NCBI RefSeq assembly: GCF_000296385.1
Contig: NZ_JH815185.1
Location: 1,382,684 to 1,446,683, forward strand
From: Lachnoanaerobaculum sp. OBRC5-5
GTDB taxonomy: Bacteria; Bacillota; Clostridia; Lachnospirales; Lachnospiraceae
DNA: 64,000 nt
Direction of reading: 5' to 3'
The position numbers were made by a program, and so were the translations under genes. Below, one piece after another: positions 44,311 through 53,029 of the stretch. Within the stretch, counting starts at the first letter, position 1, and the number at the start of each line of letters is the position of its first letter. Below the pieces are notes generated by a model, which saw nothing but the letters and a program-made list of their open reading frames with translations, did no database searches and was not told where the DNA came from.

Positions 44311-44927
44311 TATGGTCTGATTACAAGATCGGCTTCCATGAGATAACTTACAATATCATACATATTTGTCACCTCACCTACCAAAAGCTTCTCACTAAGT
44401 CCGTAATTGTTAAGGCATGCACCACATGAATAGATTTTTGCACCTGCATTCTCCAAAACCTTCAAATCTTCAATACTTGCAGAACCCTCTGTAGTAATTC
44501 TTACACCTGTATTGTAGAACAGGATTTTTGCAGGCGGTATATCCTGTGAACTGAGAGCATAGATAAAGCCCTTTAAAAGAGTCTTACTGAACTCTTCATC
44601 ACCGTCGCCCATCTTATCGGAATCTATTACCACAATTGTTTCTTTTAATTTTATTTCATCAGACTTTACTGCAGTCTTTGTAACAGGTTTAGCCTCGGAA
44701 GCTTCTCCCCCGTTTACATTGATGGTAACGATATACTCCGTATTTGACTTTTTCTCAAAAGATGCCTCGTACTCTTTTTGCTTTGCCATCTTTAAAAGAT
44801 TCTGTACCGCAATCTCATTATCAACACTTACCTCTACCGCTCCGCTTCCGCCGAGTTCTCTTATCGCATTCTTTGTCTTAACCACCGGTATCGGACATGC
44901 ATCACCTATCGCATTTACTTTAATCAT
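44310..44927 (-). CDS. yedF: Selenium metabolism protein YedF (TusA-DsrE fusion)
   Basis: A 205-residue two-domain protein. Residues 1-75 form a TusA/SirA-like domain with the persulfide Cys in GDACPIPVVKTK; residues ~95-205 form a DsrE-like domain with a second Cys pair in IYSCGACLNN. This architecture defines the YedF family of selenium-utilising bacteria, thought to relay Se or S. It lies 9 bp after selD and one base before the desulfurase-like gene. Confidence 0.9.
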   Translation of the reverse strand: MIKVNAIGDACPIPVVKTKNAIRELGGSGAVEVSVDNEIAVQNLLKMAKQKEYEASFEKKSNTEYIVTINVNGGEASEAKPVTKTAVKSDEIKLKETIVVIDSDKMGDGDEEFSKTLLKGFIYALSSQDIPPAKILFYNTGVRITTEGSASIEDLKVLENAGAKIYSCGACLNNYGLSEKLLVGEVTNMYDIVSYLMEADLVIRP

Positions 44928-44936
44928 ATTTTCCTC

Positions 44937-45962
44937 CTATTTATAAGCTACTTTTATAGCTGTATTTTCTTTTTCTTTTATTTCTCCTACTATTGCAGCA
45001 GGCATACCTGCTTCTTTTAATTCATTTAAAAGTGCATCCGCCTCCTCTTCTCCAACAGCAAGCAAAAGTCCGCCTGAAGTTTGAGGATCAAACAGTATCT
45101 CTTCCATAGCAAAAGGAACATCCTCAAAAATCACATTTTCACCCACATGATTTCTGTTTCTCTGTCCTCCGGCAGTAATGAGGAATTCATCCGCCAAAGC
45201 TTTTGCGGCTTCAAATACCGGAATCTGCTTTGCATAAATTTGACAGGACTTATCATCACCCATCATTTCCATAAGATGCCCCAAAAATCCGAAACCTGTT
45301 ACATCGGTGCATGCATGAATATCATACTTTTTTGATATTTCACAGGCATATTTATTTAAAGTTCTCATAGAATCAACAGCTTCATTTAAGGTATTCTCAT
45401 CCGCCTCACCTATTCTTGCGGCAGTACATATAATTCCCACTCCAAGTCTTTTGGTAAGTATCAGTCTGTCTCCCGGTTTTCCGGTATTATTTGAATAAAT
45501 CTTCTTAGGATTTACTATACCTGTAACACTGAGACCGTATTTTACATCAGTATCATCTATTGAGTGGCCGCCTGCAAGCACACCGCCTGCTTCTTTTACC
45601 TTTTCAAGTCCGCCTCGCATTATTTCTCCAAGGATATTTAAATCACTGCTTTGCGGAAAACATACTATATTGAGTGCTGTCTTTACCTCACCGCCCATAG
45701 CATATACATCACTTAAGGCATTTGCTGCCGCTATCTGTCCGAATGTGTACGGATCTTCCACCATCGGCGGGAAGAAATCTAGTGTTTGAACAAATGCAAT
45801 GTCATCAGTAAGCTTATAAACCGCCGCATCATCCTTTGCATCAAAACCCACCATTAAATTTTTGTCAAAATTTTGCCTCGGCAATCTCTCAAGTATATGG
45901 CTGAGTATTCCCGCTCCAAGCTTTGCGGTACAACCTCCGCCTTTACAGTAAAGTTTTTCCAT
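44937..45962 (-). CDS. selD: Selenide, water dikinase (selenophosphate synthase)
   Basis: Makes selenophosphate from selenide and ATP. The 341-residue protein has the active-site segment [10 protein letters not shown] with a cysteine (Cys11) and Lys14 rather than selenocysteine, the glycine-rich ATP region [13 protein letters not shown], and family motifs [47 protein letters not shown] and DPQTSGGLL. No selA, selB or tRNA-Sec is in the window, so it may act as an orphan SelD serving the molybdenum hydroxylase. First gene of the selD-yedF-csd-DUF3343 operon. Confidence 0.96.
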   Translation of the reverse strand: MEKLYCKGGGCTAKLGAGILSHILERLPRQNFDKNLMVGFDAKDDAAVYKLTDDIAFVQTLDFFPPMVEDPYTFGQIAAANALSDVYAMGGEVKTALNIVCFPQSSDLNILGEIMRGGLEKVKEAGGVLAGGHSIDDTDVKYGLSVTGIVNPKKIYSNNTGKPGDRLILTKRLGVGIICTAARIGEADENTLNEAVDSMRTLNKYACEISKKYDIHACTDVTGFGFLGHLMEMMGDDKSCQIYAKQIPVFEAAKALADEFLITAGGQRNRNHVGENVIFEDVPFAMEEILFDPQTSGGLLLAVGEEEADALLNELKEAGMPAAIVGEIKEKENTAIKVAYK

Positions 45963-46015
45963 ATTGCCTCCTAATATATAACTTATCTATATCGTCAATA
46001 TATAAACTAATGACT

Positions 46016-46045
46016 ATTATAACCCCTTTATATTGATTTTCGCAA
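46016..46045 (-). promoter_or_regulatory. Promoter of the selD operon
   Basis: TTGCGA (46040-46045) and TATAAT (46016-46021) on the minus strand, spacer 18 bp, ~55 bp before selD. Confidence 0.55.
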
Positions 46046-46118
46046 TCAAATCAGGCAAAGATTTTATATAATGTAACATTCGTTAACAAATGAAAGATTT
46101 ATGTAATATTTAAATCAA

Positions 46119-46147
46119 TTGAACAAAATTTATTTATATGTTATAAT
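46119..46147 (+). promoter_or_regulatory. Promoter of the L,D-transpeptidase gene
   Basis: TTGAAC (46119-46124), 17-bp spacer, TATAAT (46142-46147). Start codon follows after a short leader with AAGGAGG. Confidence 0.75.
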
Positions 46148-46199
46148 TTTAAACCATAGTGACTTTAGTTTACTAATGTATTCTTTTTAAGGAGGAAAT

Positions 46200-47675
46200 A
46201 TGCATTTAAAAAGATTTTCAGCTGTATTTGCGTCAGCATTGATGATTTCTTCAGTATTATCATCCAACGTATTTGCAGCAACAATAAGAAGAAATGTCAC
46301 AGCCGGCTCGGTAGCTGTAGAAACATCAGCACAGACCGAAACAGCTGAAAGTACAGAGGCTGCAACTTCTGCAGCTACAGGTGAGGTGGTATCTACAAAC
46401 GATTATATACCTTCCACCATCAACAATGTAAATATGCCTGAAAACCTTGACCTTGACAGCGTAGTTGCCAATGCAGGTCTTGGTAATGTAGGCAACGGAA
46501 ATACAAATCCCGAGCCTGTACTTGGTGAAACTCAGATGGTTCACTTCGGACTTTGGAATACTGCAGATCAGGAGATCTCAGGTGCCGAGACAAACACAAG
46601 TGCTTATGCTTATGCAAAAGACGGTTTTAACAAGCTTTATCTCAATCATTCAGGTATAGGTAGATATTACTACAGAACCTACAATATGAACTCAGGTTGG
46701 TCAACATGGATGAACTCTAAGGAGACTGCACCTATTACAGATCCTGCAAACAAGGTTCAGGCTGTTCAAATAAGAGTAAAAGGATATACAGGTGTAAGAA
46801 GCGACCTTTATTACAAGGCCGTTTTAAATGACGGAACCGTACTTGACTGGGCTAAGAACGGTCAGACTCTCGGTACTATCGGTACAGACAGATATATAGT
46901 AGCTCTTAAGCTTACACTTTGGGACAAGCAGACAGCATTCACAGAGCCGACAAAGGTACTTATGGAAGCTCCTGTTTATGAAGGAACTTATGTAGATGCC
47001 AACGGTCAGGTTCAGTATTCATCAAAAGATGCCTATACCGGATGGGGATTTTATAATAATGACCAGTACTATTTTAAAGACGGTGCAACTCAAAAGGGAT
47101 GGCAGTATATAGACGGATATAAGTATTATCTTGATGAGAATACAGGTGCCGTTGTAAGAGATCTTGAGCCTGTTATGGGATTACAGGATTCTTATGAGAT
47201 TAAGTACAATAAAGCAACAATGACCATGTACATCATGGCTAAAGACGGTGCAAACGGATATATAATTCCTTACAAGACTTTCATGTCAACTGACGGACCT
47301 GCTACACCTATAGGTACATTCAAGACATATGTTAAGTACAGATGGAAAATAATGCATGACAATATCTATTGTCAGTTCCTTTCAAGATTTAAGGACGGAT
47401 ATATCATTCACTCACTTATCTACTATGATAAAGCGGATTCAAACAGACTTGACGCATCTACATACAACTATATTGATGATGCAAGATCTGACGGATGTTT
47501 AAGACTCCGTGCAGGTGATGCGGCTTGGGTATATTACAACACCAAGATGAACACACCTGTTATAGTTTACAACGATCCTACAAATAAGGGTCCTGTTGAG
47601 AAGGACGCTATAGAGCAGCCAATTCCTGCAAACCAGACATACGATCCTACAGATCCTATAATGCAGGGAAGATAA
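46200..47675 (+). CDS. Secreted L,D-transpeptidase (YkuD domain) with wall-binding repeats
   Basis: A 491-residue exported protein. A signal peptide ends near AFA|A at ~27; a Thr/Ser/Ala/Glu-rich linker follows (~30-75). The middle part has an immunogenic-type repeat (SGIGRYYYRTYNMNSGWSTW) and the short aromatic repeats WGFYNNDQYYFKDG and WQYIDGYKYYLDENTG, like choline/cell-wall binding motifs. The C-terminal YkuD domain has PIGTFKTYVKYRWK, IIHSLIYYD and catalytic Cys in ARSDGCLRL, where Asp replaces the His of the usual SHGC. It would cross-link peptidoglycan. Ends at a clear terminator. Confidence 0.88.
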   Translation: MHLKRFSAVFASALMISSVLSSNVFAATIRRNVTAGSVAVETSAQTETAESTEAATSAATGEVVSTNDYIPSTINNVNMPENLDLDSVVANAGLGNVGNGNTNPEPVLGETQMVHFGLWNTADQEISGAETNTSAYAYAKDGFNKLYLNHSGIGRYYYRTYNMNSGWSTWMNSKETAPITDPANKVQAVQIRVKGYTGVRSDLYYKAVLNDGTVLDWAKNGQTLGTIGTDRYIVALKLTLWDKQTAFTEPTKVLMEAPVYEGTYVDANGQVQYSSKDAYTGWGFYNNDQYYFKDGATQKGWQYIDGYKYYLDENTGAVVRDLEPVMGLQDSYEIKYNKATMTMYIMAKDGANGYIIPYKTFMSTDGPATPIGTFKTYVKYRWKIMHDNIYCQFLSRFKDGYIIHSLIYYDKADSNRLDASTYNYIDDARSDGCLRLRAGDAAWVYYNTKMNTPVIVYNDPTNKGPVEKDAIEQPIPANQTYDPTDPIMQGR

Positions 47676-47693
47676 TTTAATATATTAATTGTG

Positions 47694-47727
47694 AGCGGTG
47701 TGAAAGTATTTTACATCGCTTTTTTAT
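47694..47727 (+). terminator. Terminator after the L,D-transpeptidase gene
   Basis: AGCGGTGT pairs with ACATCGCT (one G-U) and is followed by T6. Confidence 0.75.
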
Positions 47728-47753
47728 TTATCTGTTTTTTGGACAATTTTTAC

Positions 47754-47782
47754 TTGTTTAATATGAATTTTTCTATTAAAAT
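47754..47782 (+). promoter_or_regulatory. Predicted promoter of the sodium:solute symporter gene
   Basis: TTGTTT (47754-47759), 17-bp spacer, TAAAAT (47777-47782). Confidence 0.45.
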
Positions 47783-47795
47783 AATAAGTACAGAA

Positions 47796-47840
47796 AGTTT
47801 TATTCAACTTTGACGGATAGATTTTCGGCAGAATAAAACT
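47796..47840 (+). repeat. Perfect inverted repeat in the symporter leader
   Basis: AGTTTTATTC (47796-47805) and GAATAAAACT (47831-47840) are exact reverse complements over 10 bp separated by 25 bp, just downstream of the predicted promoter. It may be an mRNA hairpin or an operator. Confidence 0.55.
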
Positions 47841-47909
47841 ATGTTCGTGAATACTTTGTCGAAAATTCTTTCCAAGGCATCTATGTTTGTGTACAGAAAG
47901 GAGTTTTTT

Positions 47910-49367
47910 ATGGGTGCAAATTGGATCGTAACAGCTGTCGTAATAGTTTATTTGATTGCCATGCTTTTTATAGGCTGGTATTCCTCAACTAAAATCAACA
48001 GTAACACCGACTTTATGGTTGCCGGAAGGCGACTGGGACCTTTTCTTATGGCAGGTACTTTAGCCGCAACGGAGATAGGAGGAGGAAGTTCGTTAGGAGT
48101 TGTCCAAAACGGTATGTCAGGATACGGCTTAAGTGCTGCCTGGTATATTATTACAATGGGAATCGCCTTTGCCATCCTTTCTTTTATAGCACCTAAGTTT
48201 CGTGCCGCTACAGTAAAAACAGTTCCGGAATATTTCCGCAGACGATATGGCAAGGAATCGGGATTTGTTACGGCAATTATTATGTTGCTTCCTCTTATAG
48301 GGCTTACAGCAGGACAATTTATAGCTTCTTCCGTAATTTTATCCACTATGCTTGGAATCAGCTATAAAGTTTCGGTTATTATAGTAGCCGTTGTCGTAAC
48401 AATTTATTCAATTATGGGTGGACTTTGGAGTGTAACATTAACCGATTTCGTTCAGGTATTTTTAATTATTTTAGGTATGCTTGCCGCGGTTCCTTTTGCT
48501 CTTAACTACGCAGGAGGATGGAGCGCCGTTGTTACAAATGTTACACCTGAAACAATGAATCTTTTCTCAGGATATGATTTATTCGGTATTATTTCACTTG
48601 TAATCATGTATGTCGGAACATTCTCCGTCGGACAGGAAGCAGTTTCCCGTTTCTATGCGGCAAAGAACGAGACCGCGGCTAAACAGGGAGCATGGCTTGC
48701 AGCATTGCTTAATTTCATTTATGCGTTTGTTCCTACAATACTGGGAATTATCGTTTTGGCATTAATTAATATGGGAAAATTCTCAGATAAGGACTTTGCA
48801 TCGGTTGGCGCAAGATATGCTCTACCTATTCTTGCTATCCGTACCATGCCTGCCATCGTCTGCGGACTGCTCTTCTCAGGAGTAATTTCAGCTACAATGT
48901 CAAGTTCGGACTCCGACCTTTTGGGTGCAGGTTCTATATTTGCAAATGATATTTACAAGATTTATATTCGTCCGAATGCAAAGAGTTCGGAAGTTATGAA
49001 TGTAACTAAGATAACTATGATTATAGTCGGATTCTTATCTCTTTTGATTGCATTATTTAATACAAAGAGTATTGTATCAATATTGATGTTCTGCTTCACT
49101 TTACGTGCCGCCGGCTCTTTCTTCCCATATGTAATGGGACATTACTGGGCAAAGGCGTCAAAAGCCGGTACTATTGCTTCTCTGATTTTCGGAACAATTG
49201 TTGTGGTTTATCTTGAACAATTTTCCAAGGGATACCTTTTCGGAATCCACTTCTCTCAGGCAATTATACCGGGACTTGTGTTTGCATTTATCGGTTTTGT
49301 AATCTTCTCTATCGCTTTCCCGCCGAAAAATCCGGGAACAGAGCTTTTAGAAGAGGAAGACGATTAA
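47910..49367 (+). CDS. Sodium:solute symporter family protein
   Basis: A 485-residue inner-membrane transporter with about 13 hydrophobic segments. GWYSSTKINSNTDFMVAGRRLGP, AATEIGGGSSLGVVQNG and KTVPEYFRRRYG are hallmarks of the SSS family (PutP/PanF-like). SGVISATMSSSDSDLLGAGS contains the Na+-site serines of TM8. Substrate unknown; the short acidic C-terminus (LLEEEDD) is unremarkable. ATG at 47910 with AAAGGAG is chosen over an in-frame ATG 69 bp upstream that lies in the leader repeat. Confidence 0.9.
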   Translation: MGANWIVTAVVIVYLIAMLFIGWYSSTKINSNTDFMVAGRRLGPFLMAGTLAATEIGGGSSLGVVQNGMSGYGLSAAWYIITMGIAFAILSFIAPKFRAATVKTVPEYFRRRYGKESGFVTAIIMLLPLIGLTAGQFIASSVILSTMLGISYKVSVIIVAVVVTIYSIMGGLWSVTLTDFVQVFLIILGMLAAVPFALNYAGGWSAVVTNVTPETMNLFSGYDLFGIISLVIMYVGTFSVGQEAVSRFYAAKNETAAKQGAWLAALLNFIYAFVPTILGIIVLALINMGKFSDKDFASVGARYALPILAIRTMPAIVCGLLFSGVISATMSSSDSDLLGAGSIFANDIYKIYIRPNAKSSEVMNVTKITMIIVGFLSLLIALFNTKSIVSILMFCFTLRAAGSFFPYVMGHYWAKASKAGTIASLIFGTIVVVYLEQFSKGYLFGIHFSQAIIPGLVFAFIGFVIFSIAFPPKNPGTELLEEEDD

Positions 49368-49442
49368 TATATCCGTATATTTTATTTATATATTTTTTAA
49401 TTATATAAGATGTATTATTTAATTACTAAATAGGAGGATTGT

Positions 49443-50438
49443 ATGTGTCTCTTAACTAAGAATAATGTTAAAGAACGGTATAATTTTTTGATTGCTTTAA
49501 TATGTGATGATAACCAAACTTGTATAGACTCAAAAACACTATACAAAATATTAGAAGTTGGAATTTTAGTGTTTTATAAAAATGGCGATTCTTGGAATCA
49601 TGTGGTAGAATATGTACCTATATCAAATATAAATTATTCCAATAACCAGATTATTGGATTAGAATATTCATTTTATGAAAAACTATATAATCCAATGTAT
49701 GTTTCATTTGATGATTCTGTGACACCAGGTTTTACCGAAATATATATTAATAATGATGGAATTGTTAAACACGAAGAACATTTTGTAGTACCTAAAATAC
49801 TTAAAAAAAATAAAGGTAAAGATATAGGCGAAAGTGTTAAACTATATTTTAGATATGCTTTTAAGAAAGGAATTGAAAAGAACTATGCCTTAACGTTAAA
49901 GTATGATTTTACCTCAGATACTGTAACTCCTATATTCGATCGATATGACATGATTGAAGGTACTGATGAGGGAGATTTAGATAACTGCCAATATTGGGTC
50001 GTTTGTGATGGAATTAAATCACCTCAATCTGATCTTTTATTAAGCTTTACAAATACTAATATTTCACGTGAAGAGATGCAAAATGGTGTTATTATGTACG
50101 GAGTTATAGTTTTAATAGATAGTAGTAATTGTAGTGAGACTATAATTATAAATGGTATATTTACTAGAGACTATATAGTTAAACATATATTTATATACAA
50201 AGATTCGGATGTAACTACTTTAAAAAACATGGTTATTACACCTGACGTTATTAATATATTTGAGTCTTGTGATTTTTCATTTGAGATAGATAGTATAAAG
50301 TTATATGTACCACGAAACACAAAAGCAAAAATTCATTTGAATGATGAAATATATAGGAATAAGTATCCCGAAGGAGTGGATTTAAACGATCCAAAAGGTG
50401 AATTCACTAATAATTTGTTTTTTTTAGAGTATTTATAG
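49443..50438 (+). CDS. Hypothetical protein, AT-rich orphan
   Basis: A 331-residue protein I do not recognise. It has no signal peptide, no clear membrane segment, and is rich in Ile, Asn, Asp, Tyr and Val, suggesting a soluble beta-rich protein. Two repeated patterns of short beta-like stretches are visible (e.g. VLIDSSNCSETIIINGIF). Codon choice is far more AT-rich than the flanking genes. AGGAGG precedes ATG 49443. Together with the toxin-antitoxin remnant downstream it may be horizontally acquired. No function is proposed. Confidence 0.55.
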   Translation: MCLLTKNNVKERYNFLIALICDDNQTCIDSKTLYKILEVGILVFYKNGDSWNHVVEYVPISNINYSNNQIIGLEYSFYEKLYNPMYVSFDDSVTPGFTEIYINNDGIVKHEEHFVVPKILKKNKGKDIGESVKLYFRYAFKKGIEKNYALTLKYDFTSDTVTPIFDRYDMIEGTDEGDLDNCQYWVVCDGIKSPQSDLLLSFTNTNISREEMQNGVIMYGVIVLIDSSNCSETIIINGIFTRDYIVKHIFIYKDSDVTTLKNMVITPDVINIFESCDFSFEIDSIKLYVPRNTKAKIHLNDEIYRNKYPEGVDLNDPKGEFTNNLFFLEYL

Positions 50439-50638
50439 AAAAAATATATTTGCATAGTATATCCAATAAAATTATAAATATTAATAATTTAAACTGAACT
50501 ATCAGTAAATCTATATTTTCATAATTTCTCCGGCATTTCTTCCTTTCTTTATAAAGAGTTGTCGGGGTTTTTATTTTACCCGGTATAGTTGACGATTTAA
50601 TAACTTTTAAGTATAACTAAATTAAGGAAGGGGGTATT

Positions 50639-50827
50639 TTGTACAATATATACTTTTACAAAGATAAAAATGGGAATGAACCGGTATCTGAGTATATAAG
50701 GGAATTATCAAATAAAAACGGAAGTTTTGTTCTATTGCATCAGTTTATAAAGAAGACTCAGAAAACACCAAAGAGAGAAATTGAAAAAGCAAAACGAGAA
50801 CTTTCAGATTTAATACGAGGGGTATAA
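50639..50827 (+). pseudogene. RelE/HigB-type (phage Gp49-like) toxin with internal deletion
   Basis: A 62-residue remnant starting at TTG with GGAAGGGGG upstream. The N-terminus YNIYFYKDKNGNEPVSEYIREL and the C-terminus FVLLHQFIKKTQKTPKREIE are both typical of Gp49-like/HigB toxins of ~110-120 residues. The middle ~50 residues that form the sheet with the RNase residues are missing, with the join at SNKN|GSF in frame. The toxin is probably inactive. The antitoxin gene follows 3 bp later. Confidence 0.75.
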
Positions 50828-50830
50828 ATT

Positions 50831-51124
50831 ATGAATAGCACAGTAGGACAAAATGCTTTGGAATTTATAGATTCTATATTAACACCCGAGGAAATAGCCG
50901 AAAGTGATTTAAGGGTTGCTCTTATAGATGAACTGATTAAGGCAAAGCAAGAAAAGGGATTAAGTCAAAAGAAATTAGAAGAATTAAGTGGCGTAAAGCA
51001 GCCTGTGATAGCAAGGATGGAAAAAGGTCAAACAAGTCCACAATTAGATCCCATTTTAAAAGTGCTTGCTCCATTGGGCAAAACTCTTGCAATAGTACCG
51101 TTAAATAACAAACCACCGGCTTAG
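50831..51124 (+). CDS. XRE-family antitoxin (HigA-like)
   Basis: A 97-residue DNA-binding protein with helix-turn-helix around residues 35-80: KAKQEKGLSQKKLEELSGVK, IARMEKGQTSPQLDPILKVL. The last codons (KPPA) overlap a strong hairpin that places the TAG stop in its loop/stem. It probably repressed the toxin promoter; with the toxin deleted it may persist as a regulator. Confidence 0.85.
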   Translation: MNSTVGQNALEFIDSILTPEEIAESDLRVALIDELIKAKQEKGLSQKKLEELSGVKQPVIARMEKGQTSPQLDPILKVLAPLGKTLAIVPLNNKPPA

Positions 51125-51132
51125 CCGGTGGT
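51112..51132. terminator. Bidirectional hairpin between antitoxin and potD
   Basis: ACCACCGGC-tta-GCCGGTGGT is a perfect 9-bp stem spanning the antitoxin stop codon. T-rich sequence follows on both strands though without a clean run, so it serves convergent transcripts. Confidence 0.7.
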
Positions 51133-51144
51133 AATTACTATTTC

Positions 51145-52245
51145 CTAGTTTGTTTCCTGTCTGAACTCTTCCCAGAGCTTGTTGTGAAGCTCATTTGCCT
51201 CATCACTGATATTCTCTATCAGCTCTCCGCCCTCAATAAGTGAAATCTTATCCTCAGGGAATACTATAAGGTCCTTCCAATCGTCTGATACATAGCTTTC
51301 AGCAGCTTTGTTTGTAACAAAGTATCCGATGTACTCAAAGCATTTTGCAGCTACTTCAGGCTCATTGATATACTCAAGGAATTTGTATGCAGCCTCTGCA
51401 TTCGGTGCATTTGACGGAATAAAGCTTCCCATTACTCCGAATCCAAGTCCTTCTTTAGGATATACAACTTTTAAATCAGGATTTGCTTTGATTGCCTGAG
51501 TTACCTGTGATGTATACATAAATGCCGCACCTACTTCACCGCTTAAGAGATAATCCTGAAGATTATTGTCATTAATAAGACGTATATTCGGCGCTAAAGT
51601 CTTTAACTTGTCTCCTGCTTCCTGTATCTGAGTAAGATCATTCGTATTGAATGAATATCCGAGTGATTTCAAAGTAATACCGTCTATTACTCTGTAGTTT
51701 CCGATAATACCTACATTACCTGCAAGCTCGGGATTCCAAAGATCGTTATAGCCTTGAATATCCACTTTCACAGTCTCAGGATTATATACTATCAAAGGTA
51801 TACCTGCACCGTAAGGCATTGTGTACTTATTGTCAGGATCATAGAACTTACTTTGGAATAAAGGATTTATATTGTCATATGTAGATATCTTTGACTTGTC
51901 AAGCTCCTTAACAAGTCCTTCTCCTATTGCAAGCTGGATAATATAATCGTCTGCAACAACGATATCATAATCACCGCCCTTAGTCTCTTCAAGCTTTGCA
52001 AGCATTGTCTCATCAAGGTCGAAGTTTGAATAATTTACCTTAACTCCGGTCTTTTCCGTAAAGCCGTCCAATACCTCCTGTGGGAACATTCCGTCCCATG
52101 TATACAGATTTAAAGTGGTCCCCTTAAGAGCGCTGTCTGTGGCAGCTCCTGTGCTTTGCTGTGCGGCATCTTTAGAACCGCCTCCACATGCTGTAAGAGC
52201 AACAGCCGCTCCCAAACCGAGTAAACCTAATACTTTAGATTTCAT
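51145..52245 (-). CDS. potD: Spermidine/putrescine-binding lipoprotein
   Basis: A 366-residue extracellular binding protein of the PotABCD importer. Lipobox LTACGGG gives a lipidated Cys near 20. TLNLYTWDGMFPQEVLDGF is the family opening, where Trp and Asp line the polyamine site; DYDIVVADDYIIQ, MPYGAGIPLIVYNPETV, and FIPSNAPNAEAAYKFLEY are conserved. It is last in the potABCD operon, 16 bp after potC. Confidence 0.93.
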   Translation of the reverse strand: MKSKVLGLLGLGAAVALTACGGGSKDAAQQSTGAATDSALKGTTLNLYTWDGMFPQEVLDGFTEKTGVKVNYSNFDLDETMLAKLEETKGGDYDIVVADDYIIQLAIGEGLVKELDKSKISTYDNINPLFQSKFYDPDNKYTMPYGAGIPLIVYNPETVKVDIQGYNDLWNPELAGNVGIIGNYRVIDGITLKSLGYSFNTNDLTQIQEAGDKLKTLAPNIRLINDNNLQDYLLSGEVGAAFMYTSQVTQAIKANPDLKVVYPKEGLGFGVMGSFIPSNAPNAEAAYKFLEYINEPEVAAKCFEYIGYFVTNKAAESYVSDDWKDLIVFPEDKISLIEGGELIENISDEANELHNKLWEEFRQETN

Positions 52246-52261
52246 TTAATTTACCTCCAAA

Positions 52262-53029
52262 TCAATCTTTCCTTGTTTTTTCCGAAATAAATATTACAAG
52301 CACCGTAATCACAAGTATAACGGTTGCGAGTGCATTTATTTCAGGAGTAATACCTGTCTTCATCTTTGTATATATCTTTATTGCAAGAGTATTTACTGAA
52401 GGACCGGTCGTAAATATAGATATTACCACATCATCAAAGGACATTGCAAATGATAATAATAATCCGGATGCAATTCCCGGCAAAATATATGGTAATGTTA
52501 CATCTCTGAATGTTTCAAACTCACTTGCCCCAAGGTCTCTTGCCGCCTCCTCAAGCGAAAGATCCATTCCCATAAGTCTCGCCCTTACAATCAAAAATAT
52601 ATAAGGTACACAGAATGAACTGTGTGCAATCGTCATGGTTACAAAGCCGAAAGGCAGGTTCATATATGAAAATATAGCCATAAAGACCATTCCGAGAATA
52701 ATCTCGGGAATCATTATAGGCAGAGATGCAAAACCGCTGATGAAATCATCAAAAATAAGTTTTTTCCCTCTCATGGCAAGAGCCGCACTGACACCAATTA
52801 CAAGTGAAAGCATACATGTCAACACCGCCAGTATTATACTGTTTAACAATGCTTTCTTTATATCACCGTAATTAAAAAGCATCTTATACCAGTCGAGAGA
52901 AAATCCTTCCCATACGCTTGTAAGCTTGGATTTATTAAAGGAATAAACTACAGTGAGTATAATGGGAAGATAGTTTAAAACAGTTACCAGCCCCAAAAAT
53001 ATAACGGCCGCTTTTGATACCTTTTTCAA
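52262..53029 (-). CDS. potC: Polyamine ABC transporter permease PotC
   Basis: A 255-residue six-helix membrane subunit. YLPIILTVVYSFNKSKL at the start, the EAA loop SLEEAARDLGASEFETF and MSFDDVVISIFTTGP near the C-terminus are PotC-typical. It overlaps potB by 4 bp. Confidence 0.93.
   Translation of the reverse strand: MKKVSKAAVIFLGLVTVLNYLPIILTVVYSFNKSKLTSVWEGFSLDWYKMLFNYGDIKKALLNSIILAVLTCMLSLVIGVSAALAMRGKKLIFDDFISGFASLPIMIPEIILGMVFMAIFSYMNLPFGFVTMTIAHSSFCVPYIFLIVRARLMGMDLSLEEAARDLGASEFETFRDVTLPYILPGIASGLLLSFAMSFDDVVISIFTTGPSVNTLAIKIYTKMKTGITPEINALATVILVITVLVIFISEKTRKD

Noticed and set aside
44937-45962. Selenocysteine (TGA) in selD
   Set aside because: The active-site position reads cysteine in [10 protein letters not shown]; no in-frame TGA.
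30427-45962. Complete urate degradation pathway
   Set aside because: No ygeX, ygeW, ygeY, ygfK or ssnA-like genes are in the window; only deamination and hydroxylation steps are seen.
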